Shown in pieces: positions 53,541 through 62,795 of a stretch of 64,000 nt of DNA; position 1 is the first letter of the stretch; each line of letters opens with the position of its first letter. The notes below the pieces were generated by a model. It saw only the letters and a list, made by a program, of their open reading frames with translations. It did not search any database and was not told where the DNA came from. Origin of the DNA: Legionella beliardensis (lineage in GTDB: Bacteria > Pseudomonadota > Gammaproteobacteria > Legionellales > Legionellaceae); contig NZ_UGNV01000001.1 of assembly GCF_900452395.1 (NCBI RefSeq), forward strand, positions 1,389,501 through 1,453,500, given 5' to 3'. The position numbers and the translations under genes are program-made.

Positions 53541-55037
53541 ATGATGGAAAAAAATTTTTCGGATTTACAAAAAATGTCTCCCGCGGAGTTACTCCAAGAG
53601 ATTCAAAAGCGTAAAACGAATAAAGTGAATGAGTTAGTCACTGACAATGAATTCGAACAATTTTTAATTGATTTATGGCAATCCTATTTTCCAGACAGTC
53701 ATTTTGATACACACACTGATTTTTTTTCTCTTGGCGGGACGTCATTGCAAGCGGTCATGTTCTTATCAAAAATTAAGAGCAAATATAATATTGAATTTGA
53801 CTTAATTGACATGTTTAAAGCCACAACAATTGCAGCGCAAGCTAAGTTAATTAAGGATACTTTAGATAATCATAAAGAAGAGGGTAAGTCCTTTGATTAC
53901 CAAGCAGATATTAATTTAATAAAGCAAATTAATTTGAGCAGTGACATTAAACCTGTTTCGAATAAATTAGATAATATTTTGCTAACTGGTGCTTCTGGGT
54001 TTTTAGGTATTCATTTGCTTAAAGAATTGCTAACCAACACAGACGCAGTTATTTTTTGTATTATGCGTGCAACATCGAAAGAGGAGGGCTTAGCTCGATT
54101 ATTAAAAATTGCTAAAGCTAATAAAATTACTTTGACTACGGCTGAGCAATGTAGAATTCAGTGTTTATGCGGCGACATAGCTCAAAAAAATTTAGGGTTA
54201 TCGGAACCTGATCTGACATATGTAACCGAATGTTGCGATTTAATTATTCATTCTGCAGCCGCTGTGAACTTTGTTTATCCTTATGAGCGCTTGCGTGAAA
54301 CGAATGTGTTAAGCCTTATTGAGTTAATTAAAATCGCCGCAACCTATAAATTAAAATCCATTCATTTAATATCAACCATTGGCGTATTTAATAATCAGTT
54401 TAATTCTTTAAATAAAATTAATGAAAATACACCCTTATTAGAATCAGCGCATCTTAATGGTTATTTTCAGTCAAAATGGGTAATTGAAAAGATAAGTGAG
54501 ATTGCCAAAGAAAAGGGATTACCGATAGCAATTTATAGACCAAGTGGTATTACCATTAACTCTAAAACGAAAGCTCTAGGCTCAGAGGATCTAACGTATC
54601 AACTCATGAAATTATCGATGAAAATGGGTGCCTTTGCCGATTTAAATACTATCATTGATGTAGTGCCTGTAGATTATGTAGCCGAAGCTATCACTAAACT
54701 CGTAGCTAATCATCCTTTTCAAAGTAATATTTATCATCTCACCTCAGGGGAGGCGTTAAGTAGTAAAGAGTTGATTAATCAATTACCTAAATCAAAATTT
54801 ATTAAAATATTATCTTATAAAGAGTATATCGAGCAGGCGAATAAGTTAGTGGCTAATACTGAGGATAAAGAATTACAAAGATTAGGAACCTTATTGATTA
54901 GTCATTTAGTTGTTAATTCTAATGCCACCGATAATCTCCCTACATTTAATTCCACTTTTACCGACTCTTTATTAAACTTAAAGAAAAAGCCTAAGCTTAA
55001 AGATACGTTATTATTAATTATGAAGGCTGCAAGTTAG
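53541..55037 (+). CDS. Assembly-line protein 3: carrier - thioester reductase
   Basis: A 498-aa protein with an N-terminal carrier domain (FFSLGGTSLQAVMFLSKIKS, phosphopantetheine Ser68) and a C-terminal NAD(P)H-dependent thioester reductase of the extended SDR type. The cofactor loop is LLTGASGFLGIHLLKELL near 148, IHSAAAVNFVYPYE and HLISTIGVFN follow, the catalytic Tyr308 and Lys312 lie in GYFQSKWVIEKI, and AIYRPSGITINSKT and DVVPVDYVAEAI are family segments. It should release the carrier-bound product as an aldehyde or alcohol, which explains the lack of a thioesterase. The start is the ATG at 53541, eight bases after the previous stop, with GAGGA upstream. It is the last gene of the operon. 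Confidence 0.93.
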   Translation: MMEKNFSDLQKMSPAELLQEIQKRKTNKVNELVTDNEFEQFLIDLWQSYFPDSHFDTHTDFFSLGGTSLQAVMFLSKIKSKYNIEFDLIDMFKATTIAAQAKLIKDTLDNHKEEGKSFDYQADINLIKQINLSSDIKPVSNKLDNILLTGASGFLGIHLLKELLTNTDAVIFCIMRATSKEEGLARLLKIAKANKITLTTAEQCRIQCLCGDIAQKNLGLSEPDLTYVTECCDLIIHSAAAVNFVYPYERLRETNVLSLIELIKIAATYKLKSIHLISTIGVFNNQFNSLNKINENTPLLESAHLNGYFQSKWVIEKISEIAKEKGLPIAIYRPSGITINSKTKALGSEDLTYQLMKLSMKMGAFADLNTIIDVVPVDYVAEAITKLVANHPFQSNIYHLTSGEALSSKELINQLPKSKFIKILSYKEYIEQANKLVANTEDKELQRLGTLLISHLVVNSNATDNLPTFNSTFTDSLLNLKKKPKLKDTLLLIMKAAS

Positions 55038-55052
55038 AATCAGAGAGAAGAT

Positions 55053-55079
55053 GTTGGGCTGCACTTCGTTTAGCCCAAC
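55053..55079. terminator. TTGGGCT palindrome at the end of the assembly-line operon
   Basis: GTTGGGCT at 55053-55060 and AGCCCAAC at 55072-55079 form an 8-bp stem around GCACTTCGTTT. This is the same element as at 23529-23559. It lies between convergent genes and probably ends both transcripts. Confidence 0.6.
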
Positions 55080-55085
55080 TTACTT

Positions 55086-57878
55086 TTAACAGTTAAATGT
55101 TGGGTTTTTATCTGTAGTTTGATCTACTATCTCATGTTGGTTTAACTTAAAAGTTTCTTTTATAAATTGTATTCGACGAGCTAAGGATCCCGTAGGGTTT
55201 ATCAAGGTAATATCATGGAGTTCATTAACTGCTTCTTGTAGAGTATTAAGCTGTCCACTATCAATTTTATTAACTAATTTGGTAACTTCTTTACAGTGAT
55301 GTCGATTTAAGTGGCCAGAAAAAAACCGCTTAATCCAGGAATCATCTTTTGTATAATCAATCAATAGTGCTTTTAATTGATCCAATGGATTTTGGCTTGA
55401 GCACGCATGTATTTTTATTTCATAAGAGCTAGGTATTTTAAGATGGTTAATTAAAATATTTTTGATATTAAGTTTTGTAGAATCAGATAAGCAATCTGAA
55501 ATTATTTTATTTATACAAGGTAAAGAGGGTTGGGTTATTGAATTTAAATTCAATAACCATTGCACCACATTTTCATCATTATCAAACGCAGCCCTTGCTA
55601 AGGCTTTATCTATTCCTTCTTGAGACGGCATAAGTTGATAGGGTTGGTCACATAAGAATTCAATTAAATCTTTATGCTTACTTATTACGGCTGAATACAA
55701 TGCTTTATCGATTCCTTTCTGTGAGGGGGAGTGAGTAAGCAATTTTTTGATTATAGCCTGGCAATTGTGAAACCCAGCTGTAGACAGCGCGTCATCAATT
55801 CCTTGCTGTGAAGGCTTATATTTAGTGGAGGCCAGCAAAATTGCTAAGATTGTCTGTTTATCCTGCGATGCTGCTGTATTTAATGCTTTATCGATTCCTT
55901 TCTGTGAGAGCTTGTTCGCAGGCAATAGTGTCAGTAAAAGGTTAACAGTTGCAGCTTGATCATTTAATATTGCTGATGATAATGCTTCATCGAATCCGTG
56001 TTGAGAAGGTTGCATCGGCAAGGATTGGGTAAGAATCCATTCAATTAAAATTTGCTGGCCATAAAAGGCAGCTGAGGCTAGAGCTTCATCTATTCCCTGC
56101 TGCGAGGGCTTAATTTCACTTTGTGCAAAGCAAAGCTCAAACAAAGCTTGTGAGCCATTTATAGCAGCTATCCTTAGTAATCTATTCAATCGGATTTGTA
56201 GAACATGAAGCTCTGTATCTTGAGCAAGCAATTGTGTAACACGATTGCAATGCTCTTGAATAGCTTCTAATTCTAGAACTTTGCCTATCATTTGTTGTGA
56301 GGGTTTAAGCTTAGATGATTTTGCCAACAAAATATTAAAAATAGTCTGATTATCGGTTAACGCGCCTTGCTCTAGTAGATTATCGATAGCCTGTTGCGAA
56401 GGTCGTAACTCGGAAATTGGTGTTAGTAAAAGAGAAATAATTGGACAATTAGAATAATTGAAATTTTCTCCTAATAATTTTAGTGTATTGTCAATAATCT
56501 GTTGTGATAATTTAGGCTCAGAGGGCTGGATAAGAAATAACTGAACAATTCCTTTGTGACCTCTTTGTGCAGCAGCTGTAAAACCATTATCTATATCTTG
56601 CTGAGATGGATTGAAAATGGATAAATCTGCAAGAAAAAATTCAACGATGGGCTGATGGCCATTTTCGGAAGCTAAAACAAAGGCTTTGTTTTTTGCTAGA
56701 GACGATACTTTAGGCGCTGATGAGTGTTTTAATAATAGCTTAACCATATTTAGATGGCCATGATTTGCAGCGCGCACAAGTGCCTCATCTACTCCTGGCT
56801 GCTCTGGTAGGTTAGATGCAGATAAACGCTTAAGAAGTAAGTTAACCGCTCTTCGATGGTTAGCTTCCGCAGCCATCGCTAACGCATTATTTATCCCTTT
56901 CGGGGAAGGCTTGTTTTTAGAAAGTGTAAGTAATAGCTTAATTATGGCCTGATGACCTCTCCAAGCAGCCTCAGATAACGCTATATCTATACTTTCTTGT
57001 GAAAAAATTATTTCCGGTGAGGTAAGTAATAATTTAGCGATATCCTTATGGTTTTTTCTCGCAGCTGAAAACAGTACTTCCCTTATTACACCTTGCGATG
57101 GTTTAGGATCTGACAAATGGGTAAATATTAAATTAACTATTTTTTGATATCCTCGACGTGAGCCTAATAATACTGTTTCATCTAGGCACTCCTGTGAGAA
57201 TTTGAAATGGGGAGAAGCGGCTAATATTATATTAACTATAGTGTATTGTTCGTTATCTACTGCTACTCTTAATGCACTTTCTACTCCCTGCTGTGAAGGG
57301 CTTGGGCTAAATTCCGCAGTTAATATGTTTTGTACAAGCTTCTTATTATTTAGCTTTATAGCCGTGTTTAGAGCAATGTCAGAATCACTCGCATCAGTCG
57401 GTAACTCAATCATTTCATTTTGTGGTTGGCGGCAGATGATTGCCCATTCTATAATCGATAAGCCCAGACTGTTTTTAATTTCTTCATTAATATACAACTT
57501 ATTTAAAGTAGATTGATTATTTCCTTGGTGTATAGCATAAAGAAGAGAAAAGCCATTTTTCGTTTTTAATTTTAAACTCCTTAAAGCTAAATCTTCTTCA
57601 TCTATAATTTTTCCCTCTAATGCTTTGCAAAATAATTTTTGCTCTTCTTTTGCAAGCTGACCAAATTGTGTTTGATAAAGTTGCCAAAATTGTTCAACAG
57701 CAGTGTATTTAGGATTGTGTAAAATGTTAGGAAAATATTGCCTTATTTTTTTAGTCCACAACTCTTTATTTTTAAATAATTGCTCAAGCCCTGTATCGGT
57801 TTGCTCTAAATGAGTACTAAGCTCAGGAAATAATTCTTCAATTTCTGCTCGGGACGGTAGGGATGTAGGTTTAGGCAT
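55086..57878 (-). CDS. Large ankyrin-like repeat protein, candidate effector
   Basis: A 930-aa soluble protein. From residue about 160 to 800 it consists of some 18 helical repeats of 34-38 residues, in the style of ankyrin repeats: PSQQGIDEALASAAFYGQQI, then LIEWILTQS and a proline-containing link. PSQxGID or a variant opens most units (KPSQQGIDDALSTAGFHNCQ; MPSQEGIDKALARAAFDNDE). The N-terminal 150 residues and a C-terminal domain (WIKRFFSGHLNRHHCKEVTK; LINPTGSLARRIQFI) are not repeats. There is no signal peptide or membrane segment. Ankyrin-type proteins of this size in Legionella are often Dot/Icm substrates. The C-terminal tail (HEIVDQTTDKNPTFNC) is acidic and polar but not decisive. Host-cell action is therefore inferred. 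The gene stands alone with a poor ribosome-binding site. Confidence 0.8.
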   Translation of the reverse strand: MPKPTSLPSRAEIEELFPELSTHLEQTDTGLEQLFKNKELWTKKIRQYFPNILHNPKYTAVEQFWQLYQTQFGQLAKEEQKLFCKALEGKIIDEEDLALRSLKLKTKNGFSLLYAIHQGNNQSTLNKLYINEEIKNSLGLSIIEWAIICRQPQNEMIELPTDASDSDIALNTAIKLNNKKLVQNILTAEFSPSPSQQGVESALRVAVDNEQYTIVNIILAASPHFKFSQECLDETVLLGSRRGYQKIVNLIFTHLSDPKPSQGVIREVLFSAARKNHKDIAKLLLTSPEIIFSQESIDIALSEAAWRGHQAIIKLLLTLSKNKPSPKGINNALAMAAEANHRRAVNLLLKRLSASNLPEQPGVDEALVRAANHGHLNMVKLLLKHSSAPKVSSLAKNKAFVLASENGHQPIVEFFLADLSIFNPSQQDIDNGFTAAAQRGHKGIVQLFLIQPSEPKLSQQIIDNTLKLLGENFNYSNCPIISLLLTPISELRPSQQAIDNLLEQGALTDNQTIFNILLAKSSKLKPSQQMIGKVLELEAIQEHCNRVTQLLAQDTELHVLQIRLNRLLRIAAINGSQALFELCFAQSEIKPSQQGIDEALASAAFYGQQILIEWILTQSLPMQPSQHGFDEALSSAILNDQAATVNLLLTLLPANKLSQKGIDKALNTAASQDKQTILAILLASTKYKPSQQGIDDALSTAGFHNCQAIIKKLLTHSPSQKGIDKALYSAVISKHKDLIEFLCDQPYQLMPSQEGIDKALARAAFDNDENVVQWLLNLNSITQPSLPCINKIISDCLSDSTKLNIKNILINHLKIPSSYEIKIHACSSQNPLDQLKALLIDYTKDDSWIKRFFSGHLNRHHCKEVTKLVNKIDSGQLNTLQEAVNELHDITLINPTGSLARRIQFIKETFKLNQHEIVDQTTDKNPTFNC

Positions 57879-58129
57879 TATAAATTACAAATTGTTTTTT
57901 TAATTTCGCCTACTATATCAAGTAGTAAAAAAAAATGTAATTATTTTGGTCTTCAATTATATAATTGGATCATAATAAATATTAACTTGTTGATCTTTTA
58001 TAAACTTAAGAATAAAAACCTATATATCTTAGGGTGAGAAGATCTTAAAAAGTTAAGCATTCAGCTTGCAGCGCCGTGCGGCCTATAAGAGAGGATGAGG
58101 GAGTAAGGGAGAAATGATAAGTGTTTGAA

Positions 58130-58206
58130 TGGTGGCTATGGGTAGACTCGAACTACCGACCTCAGCATTATGAGTGCCGCGCTCTAACCGGCTGAGCTAC
58201 ATAGCC
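58130..58206 (-). tRNA. tRNA-Met (CAT), elongator type
   Basis: A full cloverleaf on the minus strand. The acceptor stem GGCTATG/CATAGCC has an encoded CCA end at 58130-58132. D arm TAGCTCAGCCGGTTAGAGC, anticodon loop CTCATAA with anticodon CAT at 58170-58172, T arm GTAGTTCGAGTCTAC. The first acceptor bases (GGCTA.G TAGCTCAG) match elongator tRNA-Met of E. coli rather than initiator tRNA, which has a mismatched first pair. A lysidine-modified tRNA-Ile cannot be fully excluded. Confidence 0.95.
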
Positions 58207-58218
58207 ACAAGAGGCGTG

Positions 58219-58247
58219 ATTTTGGCTTTTTATAGGCGTTATGTCAA
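58219..58247 (-). promoter_or_regulatory. Probable promoter of the tRNA gene
   Basis: Read on the minus strand, TTGACA (58247-58242) and CAAAAT (58224-58219) are 17 bases apart. They end 12 bases before the tRNA start. Confidence 0.5.
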
Positions 58248-58279
58248 TAGTGTGTAAGCAAATTTTTAAAAAGATACAG

Positions 58280-58320
58280 TAATGAAAAAAATAAACCTCC
58301 ATAATGGAGGTTTATTTAAA
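58280..58320 (-). terminator. Rho-independent terminator of the miaB-rluD-pgeF-degP operon
   Basis: AATAAACCTCC at 58290-58300 and GGAGGTTTATT at 58306-58316 form an 11-bp stem with loop ATAAT. On the minus strand it is followed by a run of T (58283-58289). It lies just past the degP stop codon. Confidence 0.9.
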
Positions 58321-58346
58321 GCAAGGCACATGTTTTTTTATATTAA

Positions 58347-59756
58347 TTAAATAATTAATAAGAAGAGGGCACCAGGTCCACGCAATACTTGTACTAATAG
58401 GCGTTGCTTTTGTTGTTGGGCAACAGTTTGTAGTGTTTTCACATTTGGTGTGGTTAGTTTATTGGCTGAAACAATTACATCGCCTGGCCTTAAGCCAGCG
58501 CGCCAACCTGCACTATTTTCTGAAGCACCGACTACTTGAACGCCAATAATATTACCATGGGTAGGGGAATCTTGTTCAAAGTTTCTTAATGCGAGCCCAT
58601 ATAGAAAAGGATTACTTGCTTGCAGTCTTTGTTCATGTTTTTTGATATCAGTGACTACTGCATTTAATGTCATTTCTTTGCCATCTCGCAAAACATTGAT
58701 TTTAGCATCACTACCAACGCGTAAGAGGCTAATGGTTGTTTTTACTTGGGTTGCTTGCGTAATTTTAGTGTTATTAATTTGTGTAATAATATCACCTGGT
58801 TTTAAACCGGCTTTTTCAGCAGGAGAGCCTTCATTAACTTGAGAGACCAAAGCACCTTGAAAATCTTCATTGTAACCCATCGCTTGAGCTAATTCTGGCG
58901 TTAAATGTTGCACAAAAATGCCCATTAATCCACGATGAATAGAACCAAACTTAAGAAGTTGCATAACAACGTCTTTAGCCATATTAATGGGTATAGCAAA
59001 GCCAATACCAACATTACCACCATAAGGAGAAATGATTGCGGTATTAATACCTATTAATTCACCTTTGGCATTCACTAAGGCACCACCTGAATTACCAGGA
59101 TTGATAGCGGCATCAGTTTGGATAAAGTTTTCAACGCCTTCAATATTTAAATCACTGCGTTTCATAGCGCTAATAATACCAAACGTAGCTGATTGGCTAT
59201 TACCAAAGCTATTTAAGCCAAAAGGATTGCCGATAGCAACGACAAAATCACCAACCTCGGCTTTATCAGAGTCACCTATGGGTAGGCTTTTAAGATTTTT
59301 TGCATCTACCTTTAAAACAGCTAAATCGGTTTCACTATCGCTACCAATTAATTTAGCTTTTAAGCGGCGGCCATCATTTAAGGTTACAGTAATTAAATTA
59401 GCATTGCGGATTACGTGATCATTGGTAATAATAACGCCATTATTAGGATCAATAATTACACCTGAACCTATACTTTGAAATTTTCTAGGTTTTTCGGGCA
59501 TGAGCTGCTGGTTTTCTGGTGGGCTATTATTATTACCGCCCTCATTATCTTCTTCTTCAGTATTAGCAGCAGGCGTTTGAATAATTCCTTGTACCGCGAT
59601 ATTCACAATAGCAGGCATAGCATTTTTAAGCACTGGTGCTAAAGAAGGGATTGATTGCGAAGCAGGAACTTCAACTAAAGGTGCTTCAGCAAAGAGCGAT
59701 AAAGGAAGTAAGTTCAATGCAATAGAACTTATTAAAAGTGGGAGATAACGTTGCAT
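58347..59756 (-). CDS. degP: Periplasmic serine protease, Do/DegP family
   Basis: A 469-aa protease-chaperone for misfolded envelope proteins. The signal peptide is YLPLLISSIALNLLPLSLFA. The protease domain has the usual long Q-linker, then GSGVIIDPNNGVIITNDHVI with His114, SDSETDLAVLKVD with the Asp, and INPGNSGGALVNAKGELIGI with Ser223. Two PDZ domains follow: FQGALVSQVNEGSPAEKAGL with KPGDIITQIN, and GVQVVGASENSAGWRAGLRP with GDVIVSANK. Two PDZ domains make it the DegP/DegQ type. It starts 10 bp after the pgeF stop, so it is probably the last gene of the miaB operon, and a strong terminator follows. Confidence 0.95.
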   Translation of the reverse strand: MQRYLPLLISSIALNLLPLSLFAEAPLVEVPASQSIPSLAPVLKNAMPAIVNIAVQGIIQTPAANTEEEDNEGGNNNSPPENQQLMPEKPRKFQSIGSGVIIDPNNGVIITNDHVIRNANLITVTLNDGRRLKAKLIGSDSETDLAVLKVDAKNLKSLPIGDSDKAEVGDFVVAIGNPFGLNSFGNSQSATFGIISAMKRSDLNIEGVENFIQTDAAINPGNSGGALVNAKGELIGINTAIISPYGGNVGIGFAIPINMAKDVVMQLLKFGSIHRGLMGIFVQHLTPELAQAMGYNEDFQGALVSQVNEGSPAEKAGLKPGDIITQINNTKITQATQVKTTISLLRVGSDAKINVLRDGKEMTLNAVVTDIKKHEQRLQASNPFLYGLALRNFEQDSPTHGNIIGVQVVGASENSAGWRAGLRPGDVIVSANKLTTPNVKTLQTVAQQQKQRLLVQVLRGPGALFLLII

Positions 59757-59766
59757 AGATTTAATC

Positions 59767-60492
59767 CTAGTTATTTGTTAACCAAATTAGTGTAACTATT
59801 CTACCTGTTTGTGCTTCTCGACGATAGGAATAGAAGTCATTTTTCTGTTCAAAAGTGCATAAATGTGACTGATAAACCCTAGAAACGGCTAATTTTTTAA
59901 GAACTTCCTCAGCAATACCTGGGATATCGCTAAGCCATTTTTGACCATAACGCTTAAAAAATGGCGTAGAAAATGGATAAGTTGCTTTATAAGTTTCGTA
60001 AACCTCATCACCTACTTCATAGCATTTAGAGCAAATAGATGGGCCAATCCAAGCACATAAATCACTTGGCAAGCTTGTCATTTGGGTTAGCGTGTTTTCT
60101 ATAATACCATTCACTAGTCCACGCCAACCAGCATGAATAGCAGCAATCTCTGTTCCTTGTTTATTACAAAGCAAAATAGGCAAACAATCAGCAGTCATAA
60201 TAGCTAAAACACGATTAGCAGTTCTAGTGATGGATGCATCGGCTTGGCGTAAGGTTGTATTTTCTATAGTGACACAAGTTGTGCTATGAGTTTGTTCTAG
60301 CCATTCAGGCTCGTTAGGCAAGGTAGCACTTAAAGCGCTACGATTGGCTTTAACATGATTAGGATCATCACCTACATGCAGCCCTAAATTGTTACTAGCA
60401 TACAGACCTTCACTAAAACCGCCATGACGTTGGGTGGTGAAGGCAGATATGTTTGAAGGCGCCGCCCAATTGGGATAAGTATTAGTGAGCAT
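59767..60492 (-). CDS. pgeF: Peptidoglycan editing factor / YfiH multicopper-like protein
   Basis: A 241-aa YfiH (DUF152) protein. Family members act on purine nucleosides or edit peptidoglycan precursors carrying a wrong amino acid. The metal-binding residues are seen in EWLEQTHSTTC (His), MTADCLPILLC (Cys) and AAIHAGWRGLVNGIIE (His). FTTQRHGGFSEGLYASNNLG is the usual N-terminal segment, and CAWIGPSICSKCYEVGDEVY follows the active site. The start overlaps the end of rluD by 11 bases, a common operon partnership. Confidence 0.94.
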   Translation of the reverse strand: MLTNTYPNWAAPSNISAFTTQRHGGFSEGLYASNNLGLHVGDDPNHVKANRSALSATLPNEPEWLEQTHSTTCVTIENTTLRQADASITRTANRVLAIMTADCLPILLCNKQGTEIAAIHAGWRGLVNGIIENTLTQMTSLPSDLCAWIGPSICSKCYEVGDEVYETYKATYPFSTPFFKRYGQKWLSDIPGIAEEVLKKLAVSRVYQSHLCTFEQKNDFYSYRREAQTGRIVTLIWLTNN

Positions 60493-61423
60493 AATTATCC
60501 AATAAAATTAAAAGTTGTTGAAAATCATCAGGCAAAGGTGCTTTTAAAGTCAAGGGTTGCTGATTAGTTGGATGGGTTAATGTTAGAGTGTGTGCATGTA
60601 GCGCTTGGCGTTTAAATTGCTGCAGCGTTAAAAGCAGCTCAGCACTTGCTTCCTTTGGCATACGCATGCGACCGCCATAAAGCGGATCACCAACAATAGG
60701 GTGATTGATATAGGCCATATGAACTCTAATTTGGTGTGTTCTGCCGGTAAGAAGCTCTACATCCAATAACGTGTAAACCTGATACTGTTTTGCCACAGTA
60801 AAACGGGTAACTGCTTGTTTACCTTGCTCGCATACTGCCATTTTTAAGCGATTACGGGGATGGCGGCCGTATAAAGTATCTATCTCTTCACCCGCAATAA
60901 CATGGCCTTGAACTAAGGCTAAATAACGACGTTTAATTTGCCGTGCTTGCATTTGTCTTACTAAATAAGTGTGAGCTGTAAGCGTTTTAGCAATAAGGAG
61001 TAAGCCTGTTGTATCTTTATCTAGTCGATGGACAATACCTGCACGTGGTAAGCATTCTAAGGGAGGATGATAATGCAAGAGGGCGTTAACTAAAGTATGC
61101 GTCGGATTACCTGCGCCTGGATGAACGACAAAACCTGCAGGCTTATTAATGACAATAAGGTCTTCATCCTCAAAGATAATAGTTAAGGGAATGGCTTCAG
61201 GTTGAATATGTTCTAGTTTCGTGTCAAGGAAATCGAGATTAACATCAAAATCGATAAATTCACCACCAAGAATTTTATCTTTGGGCTTTAGTTGATGGTG
61301 ATTTACTTTAATTTTACCTTCTTTTAACCACTGGCTCAATTGTGAGCGTGAGTAATCAGGGTATAATTGGGCAAGGACAACGTCAATGCGCTGCCCATGC
61401 ATTTCTTTCGGAATACTAGTCAT
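60482..61423 (-). CDS. rluD: 23S rRNA pseudouridine synthase RluD
   Basis: Makes pseudouridines in helix 69 of 23S rRNA. The 313-aa product has an N-terminal S4 domain (QRIDVVLAQLYPDYSRSQLS; WLKEGKIKVNHHQLKP) and a catalytic domain with VVHPGAGNPTHTLVNALLHY, the active-site motif RAGIVHRLDKDTTGLLLIAK (catalytic Asp in RLDKDT), and LLTGRTHQIRVHMAYINHPI. RluC-like enzymes share this layout; length, the motif and linkage to pgeF favour RluD. One base separates its start from the miaB stop. Confidence 0.94.
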   Translation of the reverse strand: MTSIPKEMHGQRIDVVLAQLYPDYSRSQLSQWLKEGKIKVNHHQLKPKDKILGGEFIDFDVNLDFLDTKLEHIQPEAIPLTIIFEDEDLIVINKPAGFVVHPGAGNPTHTLVNALLHYHPPLECLPRAGIVHRLDKDTTGLLLIAKTLTAHTYLVRQMQARQIKRRYLALVQGHVIAGEEIDTLYGRHPRNRLKMAVCEQGKQAVTRFTVAKQYQVYTLLDVELLTGRTHQIRVHMAYINHPIVGDPLYGGRMRMPKEASAELLLTLQQFKRQALHAHTLTLTHPTNQQPLTLKAPLPDDFQQLLILLDNYAH

Positions 61424-61424
61424 A

Positions 61425-62768
61425 TTAAGCGGTTACACATGCCTCTTCTTCATAACGAGCGCGCAGCGAATTAGGTAGTGCCTCAGTAATTACTACCGAT
61501 ACAAATTGACCAATAAGCTCGGCCGGCCCGTCAAAATTAACGACTCGATTACATTCAGTTCTTCCAGCCACCTGGGCGGCATTTTTCTTAGATTGACCTG
61601 TTACCAGTACGCGCTGCCTACTACCAACCATCGACTGGCTATAACGAGATGCATTTAAAGCTAGTCTATTTTGTAAAATTTGCAAACGTTGTTTTTTAAC
61701 TTCCATTGGAATTTCGTCATGGAGGTTTGCTGCTGGCGTACCAGGACGAGGGCTATAAATAAAGCTAAACGAGGTATCAAACCCTATTTCATGCACTAAA
61801 TCCATTGTATCTTGGAAGTCTTTGTCTGTTTCACCAGGAAAGCCAACAATAATGTCAGTAGATAAACGAATATCAGGCCGCACTTTACGCAGTTTACGTA
61901 TTTTAGATTTATATTCTAAAGCGGTATAACCACGCTTCATTAATGATAAAATCCTGTCTGAACCACTTTGTACTGGTAAATGCAGGTGATTAGCAAGTTC
62001 TGGTACTTCTGCAAAGGCATTAATTAAATTATCAGAAAAAGCGAGTGGATGAGACGTGGTAAAACGTATTCGGCCTATGCCTTTAATGGCGGCAAGATAG
62101 TGAATTAAAATTGCCAAATCAGCAATATCACCATTTTCCATCTGGCCACGGTAATCATTAACATTTTGTCCTAACAAATTAATTTCTCGCACACCTTGCA
62201 AAGCGAGCTGATAGCATTCTGCTAATACGTCATCAAAAGGTCGGCTAATTTCTTCGCCACGTGTATAGGGAACAACGCAATAACTGCAATATTTACTACA
62301 GCCTTCCATAATAGACACAAATGCAACAGGTCCTTCAGCACGTGGAGCTGGTAGATGATCAAATTTTTCGATTTCAGGAAAGCTGATATCAACGACGGGT
62401 TTTTTTGATTTAAGGCGCTCTTCTAATAAAGCAGGAAGGCGATGTAAAGTCTGGGGCCCAAAAACTAAATCCACAAAAGGCGCACGTTTGATGATATCAC
62501 CACCTTCTTGGCTAGCTACACAGCCGCCAACACCAATAATGACATTTGGCTTAGCCTTTTTAAATTCTCGCCACTGACCAAGTTGAGAAAAAACCTTTTC
62601 TTGCGCCTTTTCTCTAATGGAACACGTGTTTAAGAGTATCACATCTGCTTCTTCTACCTTATCTGTTTTCTCTAAACCATGTGAATGTAATAAGACTTCT
62701 GCCATTTTTGATGAGTCATATTCATTCATTTGGCAACCATTGGTTTTAATAAAAAGTTTTTTAGACAT
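61425..62768 (-). CDS. miaB: tRNA-2-methylthio-N6-dimethylallyladenosine synthase
   Basis: Radical-SAM methylthiotransferase that adds a methylthio group to i6A37 of tRNAs reading UNN codons. The 447-aa product is full length. The N-terminal UPF0004 domain carries the first cluster Cys residues in [26 protein letters not shown] and [11 protein letters not shown]. The radical-SAM motif is [17 protein letters not shown] (CxxxCxxC). [13 protein letters not shown] and [19 protein letters not shown] are typical, and a C-terminal TRAM domain follows ([20 protein letters not shown]). It is the first gene of the operon with rluD, pgeF and probably degP. Confidence 0.97.
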   Translation of the reverse strand: MSKKLFIKTNGCQMNEYDSSKMAEVLLHSHGLEKTDKVEEADVILLNTCSIREKAQEKVFSQLGQWREFKKAKPNVIIGVGGCVASQEGGDIIKRAPFVDLVFGPQTLHRLPALLEERLKSKKPVVDISFPEIEKFDHLPAPRAEGPVAFVSIMEGCSKYCSYCVVPYTRGEEISRPFDDVLAECYQLALQGVREINLLGQNVNDYRGQMENGDIADLAILIHYLAAIKGIGRIRFTTSHPLAFSDNLINAFAEVPELANHLHLPVQSGSDRILSLMKRGYTALEYKSKIRKLRKVRPDIRLSTDIIVGFPGETDKDFQDTMDLVHEIGFDTSFSFIYSPRPGTPAANLHDEIPMEVKKQRLQILQNRLALNASRYSQSMVGSRQRVLVTGQSKKNAAQVAGRTECNRVVNFDGPAELIGQFVSVVITEALPNSLRARYEEEACVTA

Positions 62769-62795
62769 AGTTTCTCTACTAATTGCTTTATTAAT

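Noticed and set aside
44666-55037. The locus considered as a siderophore or peptide NRPS
   Set aside because: No amino-acid adenylation domain is present; both adenylating domains read as FAALs, and no TonB receptor or iron-regulated box was seen.
57202-57516. A 104-codon plus-strand frame inside the repeat protein gene
   Set aside because: Antisense shadow of the periodic repeats. No ribosome-binding site.
58130-58206. The tRNA considered as an integration site for a genomic island
   Set aside because: No integrase gene or repeated tRNA 3' end was found in the flanks; one side is a housekeeping operon with its terminator.
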